A stretch of DNA of 64,000 nucleotides, from contig JAJCZZ010000101.1 in assembly GCA_029262115.1 (NCBI GenBank), positions 141,567-205,566 of the forward strand, read 5' to 3'. Below are positions 17,297-25,348 of this stretch, piece by piece (the first letter of the stretch is position 1; every line of letters starts with the position of its first letter). Below the pieces are notes generated by a model that was not told the DNA's origin, ran no database searches, and worked only from the letters and a program-made list of their open reading frames with translations. The translations under genes and the position numbers were made by a program. The stretch comes from Gemmatimonadota bacterium. GTDB lineage: Bacteria; Gemmatimonadota; Gemmatimonadetes; Longimicrobiales; Gaopeijiaceae.

Positions 17297-20200
17297 ACGG
17301 GAGGGCTCTACAACCGTACGACCGTTTGGACCCATCGCCGTCGTCGGGCGCGCGTGCGTGCTGCCCGGCGCCCTTTCCCCGGAAGCACTGTTCGACGCGG
17401 TTCGCGACGGACGTATCCTGGTCGACCATGCACCCGAGGGCGCATGGGGCATCGACTCCGGCTCCCTCGTGGAGGGGTGCTCCTCCGCGCCGGGGACGGA
17501 ACGTGTCGTCAGCGATCGGGGGGGGTACGTCACCGGCTTCGACGAGATTTTCGACGAGGCCTTCTTCACCGAACGGGTGGAGGCGCCGAATCGGCTGGAC
17601 GCGCTCACCCGCTGGCTTCTGCACTGCGCTCGGGGCGCGTTGGCGGAGGCTGGAGTAGACGAGGCTCCCGAGAAGACCGGCCTCGTGGTCGGGAATCTGT
17701 CGTACCCTTCGGTGGAACACACACGCTGGGTGCAGCGCCACTGGCTGGGCGAGGGGGAGTTCGCACCGCACGGCACTGGTTCGACATCGGGTTCGCAATC
17801 GGGCGACCGAACAGTCGACCCGCGGAATCGGTTCTCGTCCGGAGCGCCGGTTCACATCGTGGCCAACGCGTTCGGGTTGAGGGGCGATTCCTTCGCGATC
17901 GACGCCGCGTGTGCATCATCGTTGTATGCCCTCGACATCGCGTGTCGTCGCCTTCAGGACGGCGCGGCCGACTTGATGCTGGCGGGGGGTGTGACGAGAG
18001 CCGACCCGCTGTTCATCCACCTCGGCTTCACCGCGCTCCAGGCGTTGAGCCCGACCGGTCAGTCGCGGCCGTTTCACAAGGGCGCGGATGGCCTTCTCCC
18101 GGCGGAGGGTGCGGGTCTGGTGGCGCTCAAGCGACTCGACGACGCGGTTCGAGACGGGGACGGCATCTTCGGAGTCATCCGCGGGATCGGGCTGTCGAAC
18201 GACGGGCGCCAAAGCGGCTTCCTCGCGCCCGCATGGGAGGGACAGGTGAAGGCGATGGAGTCGGCGTATGTGTCTGCCGGCCTGTCGCCATCGGATATCG
18301 ACTTCGTCGAGTGTCATGCGACCGGGACGGTCCGGGGTGACAGCGTCGAGTTGGACAGCCTCATACGAATGTGGGGCGATGCGCCCAAGCCGGTGATCGG
18401 ATCTCTCAAGGGCAACATCGGCCATCCGATCACGGCGTCGGGCGTTGCGAGCCTGCTCAAGGTTCTGGCGTCGTTCGACGCGGCGCTCTACCCGCCATCG
18501 CCCTGTGACAAACCACTGGACGCCATCGCCGAGTCCGGGTTCCGCCTTCTCTCCGAGGCGGAGCCCTGGCCGTCAGAGGGCCCGCGTCGGGCCGCCATCA
18601 GCAACTTCGGCTTCGGAGGGAATAACGCACATCTAATCGTCGAGGAATGGACGGGTGAGATTTCCGATGACCTCGCCGCCCTTGCGACCCAGGGAGGGGG
18701 CGGGTCGGATGCGGCGACCAGGGAATCGGCTGTACTCGTCGGTGAGGATGATGTCGTCATCTGTGCCATCGGCGTCATTGCCGGGGAATCCGTGGGCCTT
18801 CCCGACTTCGTCCGGCGGTTGATGGCGCCCCCCGACGGCACGGAGACGCGAACGGACGTGGTGGAGCTGGCCGTGGCCGGTCTCGGCTTTCCGCCGAACG
18901 ATCTACGCGAGAGCCTGGCACAGCAGACGTCCATCCTGGCCGTCGTGGACGAGGCTCTCGAACAGTTTGGAGACGTCGATCCGGACCGTACCGGCGTCTA
19001 CGTCGGAATGGGCGTCGACCCCGAAGTCGCTCGTCACGGTCTTCGGGTACGGCTCCGTGAGTTGACGGACGGCTCGATCGACGGCGCTGCATGGCTCGAG
19101 TTGAACAGTGCGTCGGCCCGCACGTTGACAGCGCCGGGGGTTATCGGCTGCATGCCGAATATTCCGGCGAACCGGGTGCATGCGTGGAAGGACTGGCGGG
19201 CTCCTGGCTTCACGGTGGCTTCGGAGGAGCTCTCGGGCATCCACGGGATGGGGTTGGCGGCCCGTGCGCTCCGTAAGGGCGACATCGATGTGGCGGTCGT
19301 CGGTGCATCCGACTTCTCGCACGAACGTGCGCACCTCGGCGCTGCTGCGGCCGTCTTGCCGGGCGACCGTCAGAAGCCGGGAGACGCGGCCGTCGCGCTG
19401 ATCCTCATGCGCGCGCGCCAGGCGTCCGACGAGGGGCGCCCCGTGGTGTCCGGCGTGCTGGTGGACGCTGGGCGGACGGACGGTGGGTCGGTAGACGGTG
19501 GACGGATGGACGGTGAGCCCGCCCCGGGAGATGTGGGAACCATTGACGCGGGCAACGCTGCGCGCTCCGGCACGGGGGCGTATTCGAGTGAGCCCTTGCG
19601 GCTGGCGCTCGTAAACGAGTCCGGGCCGAGCCCGGTGACCGAGCGGTTCGGGCACGCGCACGCCGCCTCTGGACTTCTGCACGTCGCCGCGGGCGCCGTG
19701 CTCGCCCATCTGGACGCGAAGGCGGACGCGGCGGGTGGGTGGCCGGCTCCGCGGCCTCGTGACCGGCCCAACGCCCTGGTGTCGATCCGGTCGTTCACGG
19801 AGCGGTCCGAGCAGGTCGCCCTGAGGGGAGCCTCGGAACCGCTCGGGGCCATCAGCCCCGTTCGGGCGCCGTGCGTGCGGTTCTTCGCGGCCGGCTCGAC
19901 GGCCGCGCTCGCCGAGGCGGTCGCCGCCGACCGCGAAGGCCGGCAGGGGCGCGCGCGGCTCGCACTGGTCGGAAGGACCGAGGAGGAGATCGAGCGGTCG
20001 CGTTCCTACGCGGCCCGGGAACTCTCGGCCGACCGGGCGCCGTCGGCCCCGGGCGTCCACTTCGGCCAGGGTGACCCGGACGGTGACGTCGCGTTCTGCT
20101 ACACGGGCGCCGCCGCGGCCTATCCAGGCGCGGCCCGGGACCTTCTCCTCGCCTTCCCGGAGATCGGCCGGCGACTCTGTGATCGGTTCAGCGGTACGCC

Positions 20201-23200
20201 CGACCTGGCCGCCCAACTGTACGGAGAGGGGATCGAGAGCTTCTCACCGGCGACTCAACTCACCGGGTCCTCCTTCGTGTGCCAAGCCCACACCGAGTTC
20301 ATGCGGACGGTCCTGGGTGTCGCGCCCCAGGCGGCGATCGGTCTGTCGTCCGGGGAAACCAACTCGTTGATGGCGTTCGGTGTCTGGAACGACCTCGACG
20401 AGATGGTGGCCGAGATCGAGGCGTCGGAGATGTACGCCAATCAACTGACGGCCGAGTGCCGCGCCGCGGCTGCCTTCTGGGGGCTTCCCGAGGGCGAGCT
20501 GCCCGACTGGCGGAACTATCGAATCGCGGCCCCGCGCGAGGTTGTAGAAGAGGCCGTCGCCGATGAGCCGAGGGTCTACGTCACGGTCGTGCACCACGAC
20601 GAGGACGTGGTCATTGGCGGTGACGCGGCCGGATGCGCCCGCGTTGTGGACGCGGTCGGGAGAAACCGGGCCATCGACCTCGGTCTCGACATGGTCGTCC
20701 ACTGCGAGCCGCTGGCTCCGTTCGAGGCCACGTGGTACCGGATCCACGAGAGGGAGACCTACTCCGTCCCGGAGGTGCGGTTCTACACGAACGCGACCAA
20801 CGCATCGTACGTGCCGACGCGCGAGTCCGCCGCGGCGGCGATCACGCGACAGGCCATCGAACCGATCGACTTTCCGAAGACGATTCTCCAAGCCTACGAC
20901 GACGGCGTCCGTGTCTTCGTCGAGCACGGCCCCAGGGCCACCGTAACCGGTGCGGTCGGCCGCATCCTGGCGGGACGGCCCCATGTAGCCGTGGCGCTGG
21001 ACCCCTTCGAGGGAGCGGGACTGGCCGCGGTTGCCCAGACGGTCGCCGCATTGTGGGCGGCGGGCGTGCCGATGGAGCTGGCCGGATACATCCAACGGCT
21101 CGCCGACCTCCGGGCCGGTGCGCTCCCGCGGGGCCGCCCGGCCGGAACCACCCTGGCGTTCCACGCGCATCCGCCCGACATCGTCTGGCCCGAACCGACC
21201 GACTCCGCTCCGGCCGCGACGAGTGAGCCGCCTACCGAGATCCCGAGCATGTCCGACACCATGGACCCCGATGCACGGCCCGACCTGTTCACCGCGGCCT
21301 CCGTCATGGCGCCCCCGCCCCCCAGTGGGTTCGGATACGACCTGAGCGCGATGTTCTCTTCAGGCGGGGAGGCCGTAGAGGACGGGGGAGGAGAGCGTGC
21401 GGGGGGACGGCGCGCAGTTGGAGCCGAAGCGCCGGTGGTGGCGGCGCCCCCGGCCTTGACTCGACCCGCCGAAGTCACGGCTCACTCCGCTCCGGACAGC
21501 CCGTTTGCAGCGGTTGCGCGAGCGCACACGGTGTTCCTGGAGGAGCAGGCGAAGACCCAGGAGGCGTTCCTTGCGTTGATGTTCGAGCCGGGGCTTCAAG
21601 CACAGCCGGGCGGACAGGGGGCCGTCGCCGCACCGTCCACCCACGCCGCTGCACCGTCCACCCACGCCGCTGCGCGAGGGACCGCCGCGGTCGCGCCGCC
21701 TCTGGCGGCCGCTTCGTCGTCGCAGGGAGGTCCGGGGCGTGGCGCGTCTGGCCCGCCGTCTCCGGTCATCGAGGTGTCACCGCCGATCGACCGGACGCTC
21801 CTTCCCGATGAGCCTTTCCTCACGCGGGAGCAGTTGGAGGTTCACGCCGGCGGGACCATTTCCGAGATCTTCGGCGACCTCTTCAAGCAGCAGGACTGCC
21901 ATGCGCGTCAGGTACGCATGCCGGAGCCGCCGCTTCTGTTCGCGGAGCGTGCGCTCCTCATCGAGGGCGAGCCGGGTTCGATGAAGAAGGGGCGGGTCGT
22001 CACCGAGACCGACGTGCACCCCGGTGCGTGGTATTTGCACTCGGGGAGGATGGCGCCCGGTGTGGTCATCGAGTCCGGACAGGCTGACTTGCTGCTGATC
22101 TCGTGGCTCGGCGCTGACTTCCTGAACAAGGGCGAGCGCGTCTATCGCCTCCTGGGGTGCGATCTGACCTTCCATGGCGGGCTGCCCGCCCCGGGAGAGA
22201 CGCTCACCTACGACATCCACGTGGATGGGCACGCCAGGACCGGCGACGTCAGGCTGTTCTTCTTCCACTACGACTGCTACATCGGCGACCGCTTACTCAT
22301 TTCTGTGCGGAACGGACAGGCGGGTTTCTTCACGACCGAAGAGCTGGCGGGCTCCGGGGGCGTGTTGTGGGATGCCGAGGACGACGAGCCCGCGCCTGAC
22401 GCACGTATGGATCCGCCCTTCCGACTCACCACGAAGCGCAGCTTCACTACGAACGAAGTGGCTCACTGGGTCGCAGGGGACGCCTACCGGTGTTTCGGTG
22501 AAGGCTTCGAGTTGGCCGCCAGCCATACGCGGACTCCGAACTCACCGGACGGCCGCCTCCAACTTATCGATCACGTCCCCGAGTTCGACCCGACGGGAGG
22601 TCCGTGGGGTCGGGGCTACCTGCGTGCCGAGGCGCACGTCACGCCCGACACCTGGTTCTATGACGGCCACTTCAAGAACGACCCCTGCATGCCGGGTACA
22701 CTCATGGCCGACGCCGCTACCCAGGCGCTCTCCTTCGCCATGGCCGCGATGGGCTTCACGATCCGCCGCGACGGCTGGCGTTTCGAGCCGGTGGCCGGGG
22801 AGATGGCCCGCTTCCTGTGCCGTGGTCAGGTGATTCCGGACGGCCCACACATGCTGGAGTACGAGGTCTTCATCGAAGAGGTCGTCGGCGGGGACGAGCC
22901 CGAGATCTACGCAGCTTTGTTGTGCAAGAGCGATGGCTTCAAAGTGTTCCAGTGCCGCCGTTTCGGCATGAAGCTCGTGCCTGACTATCCCCTGAACACG
23001 AAGCGGGAGTATCTCGGTGGGGAGATCGAGCCGCGGTTGGTCGGGCCTCCCGGAAGTGACGTCCGGGGGGACTACGAGGCGCTCCTGGCGTGTGCGTGGG
23101 GCAAGCCCAGTGACGCCTTCGGACAGATGTTCGAGAAGTTCGACGGCATCCTGAAGTGCCCCCGCCTCCCGAGCCCGCCGTATCACTTCATGAGCAGCAT

Positions 23201-24182
23201 CGTGTCCGTGGATGTGGCGCCCGGATCGGCCGTGCAGGGTGGCACGGTGGTTTCGACCTTCGACGTCGATCCGGATGCCTGGTTCTTCGACGAAGGGCAG
23301 GGGCACATGCCCTTCGCCGTCCTCGTGGAAGTCCTCCTGCAACCGTGCGGATGGTTCGCGTCCTATCTGAACTTCTTCGCGGATACACCGGGGGATGTCG
23401 CTTTCCGGAATCTCGACGGCGACGACTGTGTCCTGCACAAGCCGGTTGGGCCCGGCGTGGGTACCATGAAGCTCACGACGAAGCTTACCCGCTTTGTAAA
23501 GGCGGCCGGAACGAGCATCGTCTTCTTCGAGGTCGCCTGCGAGGACGATGATGGGCCGATCATGACGCTCACGACCGATTTCGGATTCTTCAGTCCGGAA
23601 GTGCTCGAGGAGCAGCGCGGACTCACGACCTCGGATGAGATGCGTGCCAGAAAGAACGCGCCGTCTCCCACCCCGGAGGTCAGCCTGTCCGATGGGGGTG
23701 GCCCGTTGGCCAAGCTGCCCGGCATGGTCACCGGCAAGTTGCGGATGATCGATCGGGTGACCGGTTTCTGGCCCGACGCGGGCGAGGCGAGGCTGGGCCG
23801 CATCCGGACCGCTCAGGAGATCCACCTGGACTCCTGGTACTTCAAGGCCCACTTCTTCGAAGACCCGGTACAGCCGGGTTCGCTTGGACTGGAGGCGCTG
23901 ATCCAGACAGCTCGCGCACTGGCCGAGATGAAGGGCTGGCTGGACGGCATCGAGAACCCGGTCTGGGAACACCCGGTTGTCGGCACGCCGATCTCCTGGC
24001 GCTACCGCGGACAGGTGGTGCCCACCAAGAAGGAGGTCGTGACCGAGGTCGAAGCACAGGCCGTCGACATCGTGGAAGGCGAGTCCATGACGCTCACGGT
24101 GTACGGCACGCAGTGGGCGGACGGTCTAAGGATCTACGAGATGCCGTCGTTCGCCGTTCGGGTACGTTCCGGGGGCGGATGA
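17289..24182 (+). CDS. pfaC: PUFA synthase subunit PfaC/Pfa3 type: KS-CLF-AT-DH-DH
   Basis: The 2297-aa protein supplies the second condensing unit, acyl transfer and double-bond chemistry. Ketosynthase, about 10-460: Cys208 in DAACASS, His343 in ECHATGT, His379 in IGHPITA. A chain-length-factor domain follows, about 484-830; it lacks the active Cys (ASEELSG at that position). Acyltransferase, about 930-1257: nucleophile Ser1020 in GLSSGE, where the usual His is Leu. After a long linker come four hotdog units from about residue 1500, forming two FabA-like dehydratases. His1794 (GHFKNDPCMPG) and His2188 (AHFFEDPVQPG) are the clear catalytic histidines. The GTG at 17289 has a GAGG site and overlaps the pfaA stop by 8 bp; an ATG at 17265 is possible. 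Embedding the AT matches myxobacterial Pfa3, but no AGPAT domain follows. Confidence 0.94.
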   Translation: MSEREGSTTVRPFGPIAVVGRACVLPGALSPEALFDAVRDGRILVDHAPEGAWGIDSGSLVEGCSSAPGTERVVSDRGGYVTGFDEIFDEAFFTERVEAPNRLDALTRWLLHCARGALAEAGVDEAPEKTGLVVGNLSYPSVEHTRWVQRHWLGEGEFAPHGTGSTSGSQSGDRTVDPRNRFSSGAPVHIVANAFGLRGDSFAIDAACASSLYALDIACRRLQDGAADLMLAGGVTRADPLFIHLGFTALQALSPTGQSRPFHKGADGLLPAEGAGLVALKRLDDAVRDGDGIFGVIRGIGLSNDGRQSGFLAPAWEGQVKAMESAYVSAGLSPSDIDFVECHATGTVRGDSVELDSLIRMWGDAPKPVIGSLKGNIGHPITASGVASLLKVLASFDAALYPPSPCDKPLDAIAESGFRLLSEAEPWPSEGPRRAAISNFGFGGNNAHLIVEEWTGEISDDLAALATQGGGGSDAATRESAVLVGEDDVVICAIGVIAGESVGLPDFVRRLMAPPDGTETRTDVVELAVAGLGFPPNDLRESLAQQTSILAVVDEALEQFGDVDPDRTGVYVGMGVDPEVARHGLRVRLRELTDGSIDGAAWLELNSASARTLTAPGVIGCMPNIPANRVHAWKDWRAPGFTVASEELSGIHGMGLAARALRKGDIDVAVVGASDFSHERAHLGAAAAVLPGDRQKPGDAAVALILMRARQASDEGRPVVSGVLVDAGRTDGGSVDGGRMDGEPAPGDVGTIDAGNAARSGTGAYSSEPLRLALVNESGPSPVTERFGHAHAASGLLHVAAGAVLAHLDAKADAAGGWPAPRPRDRPNALVSIRSFTERSEQVALRGASEPLGAISPVRAPCVRFFAAGSTAALAEAVAADREGRQGRARLALVGRTEEEIERSRSYAARELSADRAPSAPGVHFGQGDPDGDVAFCYTGAAAAYPGAARDLLLAFPEIGRRLCDRFSGTPDLAAQLYGEGIESFSPATQLTGSSFVCQAHTEFMRTVLGVAPQAAIGLSSGETNSLMAFGVWNDLDEMVAEIEASEMYANQLTAECRAAAAFWGLPEGELPDWRNYRIAAPREVVEEAVADEPRVYVTVVHHDEDVVIGGDAAGCARVVDAVGRNRAIDLGLDMVVHCEPLAPFEATWYRIHERETYSVPEVRFYTNATNASYVPTRESAAAAITRQAIEPIDFPKTILQAYDDGVRVFVEHGPRATVTGAVGRILAGRPHVAVALDPFEGAGLAAVAQTVAALWAAGVPMELAGYIQRLADLRAGALPRGRPAGTTLAFHAHPPDIVWPEPTDSAPAATSEPPTEIPSMSDTMDPDARPDLFTAASVMAPPPPSGFGYDLSAMFSSGGEAVEDGGGERAGGRRAVGAEAPVVAAPPALTRPAEVTAHSAPDSPFAAVARAHTVFLEEQAKTQEAFLALMFEPGLQAQPGGQGAVAAPSTHAAAPSTHAAARGTAAVAPPLAAASSSQGGPGRGASGPPSPVIEVSPPIDRTLLPDEPFLTREQLEVHAGGTISEIFGDLFKQQDCHARQVRMPEPPLLFAERALLIEGEPGSMKKGRVVTETDVHPGAWYLHSGRMAPGVVIESGQADLLLISWLGADFLNKGERVYRLLGCDLTFHGGLPAPGETLTYDIHVDGHARTGDVRLFFFHYDCYIGDRLLISVRNGQAGFFTTEELAGSGGVLWDAEDDEPAPDARMDPPFRLTTKRSFTTNEVAHWVAGDAYRCFGEGFELAASHTRTPNSPDGRLQLIDHVPEFDPTGGPWGRGYLRAEAHVTPDTWFYDGHFKNDPCMPGTLMADAATQALSFAMAAMGFTIRRDGWRFEPVAGEMARFLCRGQVIPDGPHMLEYEVFIEEVVGGDEPEIYAALLCKSDGFKVFQCRRFGMKLVPDYPLNTKREYLGGEIEPRLVGPPGSDVRGDYEALLACAWGKPSDAFGQMFEKFDGILKCPRLPSPPYHFMSSIVSVDVAPGSAVQGGTVVSTFDVDPDAWFFDEGQGHMPFAVLVEVLLQPCGWFASYLNFFADTPGDVAFRNLDGDDCVLHKPVGPGVGTMKLTTKLTRFVKAAGTSIVFFEVACEDDDGPIMTLTTDFGFFSPEVLEEQRGLTTSDEMRARKNAPSPTPEVSLSDGGGPLAKLPGMVTGKLRMIDRVTGFWPDAGEARLGRIRTAQEIHLDSWYFKAHFFEDPVQPGSLGLEALIQTARALAEMKGWLDGIENPVWEHPVVGTPISWRYRGQVVPTKKEVVTEVEAQAVDIVEGESMTLTVYGTQWADGLRIYEMPSFAVRVRSGGG

Positions 24183-24919
24183 CGGCGGAAGATCTGGCAG
24201 CCAACACGGCGCGGCCCCCTCGTCTGGAACGAGATCGGCCGCACGTGTGGCTCTTCGACATGACGATGTCGGCATTCGACCGACTCGCCGACATCGGAGC
24301 GCCGCCGCAGCATATCGTGGAACGAGCGGATAAGCTGACAGATCCATTTGCAGCCCGCAGCCTGGTCGCCCGTCACGGCGCCCTCCGACTGGTTTTGGCT
24401 GGTTACCGCGGTTGCGCCCCCGAGGAGGTGAGGGTGGTCGTCGCACCCGGTGGGAAGCCGATTCTCGTGCCCGGTGACGACACCTCGGCCATGCCGCTCG
24501 CGTTCTCGGTGTGCCACGCCCGCGACCTCTACTGCGTTGCAGTGGGTCGCGTATCGAGTCTGGGCGTCGATCTGGAAGCGCCAAGAGACGTCCCGCGGGC
24601 CGAGTCGATCGCTGCCAAGTGGTTCTCCACGTCGGAGGCCGCTGCGGTGGCGGGCGAGGCGCCCGAAGCCCGCACCGCCGCCTTCCTCAGGTTGTGGACG
24701 GGGAAGGAAGCGCTGGCCAAGCGACACGGAGCCGGGCTCAGGCTCATGGGGGCCGGTGGTCACGAACTGGATGTCGACCGTGCCGTCAGCGCCGGCCGGC
24801 TCCGCTTCTTCCGTGTAGGAGTGGAGGGTCCCCACCCGGGACAGTACCAGGGCGCGGTCGCCAGCAGCGAGGTCATCGACGGCGTCGAACCGCTGCGGTG
24901 GGGTGGCGCCTCCAACTGA
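24179..24919 (+). CDS. pfaE: 4'-phosphopantetheinyl transferase, Sfp type
   Basis: This 246-aa enzyme would load phosphopantetheine from CoA onto the serines of the three ACP domains in PfaA. The Mg-binding motif is GVDLE (residues 129-133), and the second conserved motif is WTGKEALAK (173-181). An FSVCH block near 109-113 corresponds to the usual SHS region. Length fits the Sfp/Gsp group. The ATG overlaps the stop of the preceding gene in an ATGA junction, placing it in the pfa operon as a dedicated activator, like pfaE of marine clusters. The gene name is by context; Sfp-type enzymes are often promiscuous. Confidence 0.92.
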   Translation: MTAEDLAANTARPPRLERDRPHVWLFDMTMSAFDRLADIGAPPQHIVERADKLTDPFAARSLVARHGALRLVLAGYRGCAPEEVRVVVAPGGKPILVPGDDTSAMPLAFSVCHARDLYCVAVGRVSSLGVDLEAPRDVPRAESIAAKWFSTSEAAAVAGEAPEARTAAFLRLWTGKEALAKRHGAGLRLMGAGGHELDVDRAVSAGRLRFFRVGVEGPHPGQYQGAVASSEVIDGVEPLRWGGASN

Positions 24920-24959
24920 GGGGGTCAGCCGGTCGTGGCGGTGGCGCGTCCGACTTCCC

Positions 24960-25142
24960 GTGCGCGGTGCCCACGACTCCATCACGCTGGATCACAAATA
25001 GTGTCGGTACGGTTGCAGTCGTGCGCGGTGCCCACGACTCCATCACGCTGGATCACAAATAGTGCCGGTACGGTTGCAGTAGTGCGCCGTGTCCACGACT
25101 CCATCACGCTGGACCGCAAATAGTGCCGGTACGGTTGCAGTA
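24960..25142. repeat. Three tandem 61-bp direct repeats downstream of the pfa operon
   Basis: Copies lie at 24960-25020, 25021-25081 and 25082-25142. Each begins GTGCGCGGTGCCCACGACTC or a close variant and contains ATCACGCTGGA and CGGTACGGTTGCAGT blocks. The first two copies differ at two positions; the third carries a few substitutions. They are contiguous with no spacers, so this is not a CRISPR array. Location after the last operon gene and before the convergent peptidase gene suggests a terminator-like, nucleoid or decoy element, or simple slippage. Confidence 0.92.
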
Positions 25143-25348
25143 GTGGGTCGTGGTCGGAGTGTCCGCCGTGTCCACACTCCCCAACGTCCGCTGTACGCGT
25201 CGCACCGCGTGCGCCCCGCCCGCCGCATCGCACCGTGTCCGCCGTATTCGCTTCGCCGATCCCCCGCATAACCACGTGCGCCGACCCCCCGCTCCGCCGT
25301 GTCGCACCACCGTCCGGCCCGCCGCTCTCACACCATCGACGCCGGTCC
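25143..25348. other. Intergenic GC-rich spacer with degenerate repeat-like runs
   Basis: No gene is visible here. Short motifs such as GTGTCCGCCGT and CGCACCG recur and look like decayed relatives of the adjacent repeats. The S9 peptidase gene ends at its right edge. Confidence 0.5.

Noticed and set aside
18903..20216. 437-aa open frame antisense to the CLF/linker part of the pfaC-type gene
   Set aside because: It is rich in Arg, Gly and Pro with no domain, and lies opposite a strongly conserved coding region. It is a by-product of high GC.
19600..21100. A separate pfaB gene
   Set aside because: The AT domain is continuous in frame with the CLF and dehydratase domains, with no start or stop between them.
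22542..23972. 476-aa open frame antisense to the dehydratase domains
   Set aside because: The composition is charged and repetitive, with no motif, and the sense strand encodes clear hotdog domains.
10499..24182. An ordinary modular type I polyketide synthase
   Set aside because: The tandem ACPs, CLF domain, double FabA-like dehydratases and trans enoyl reductase are specific to iterative PUFA synthases.
24960..25142. CRISPR array
   Set aside because: The 61-bp units are contiguous with no unique spacers, and no cas genes are present.
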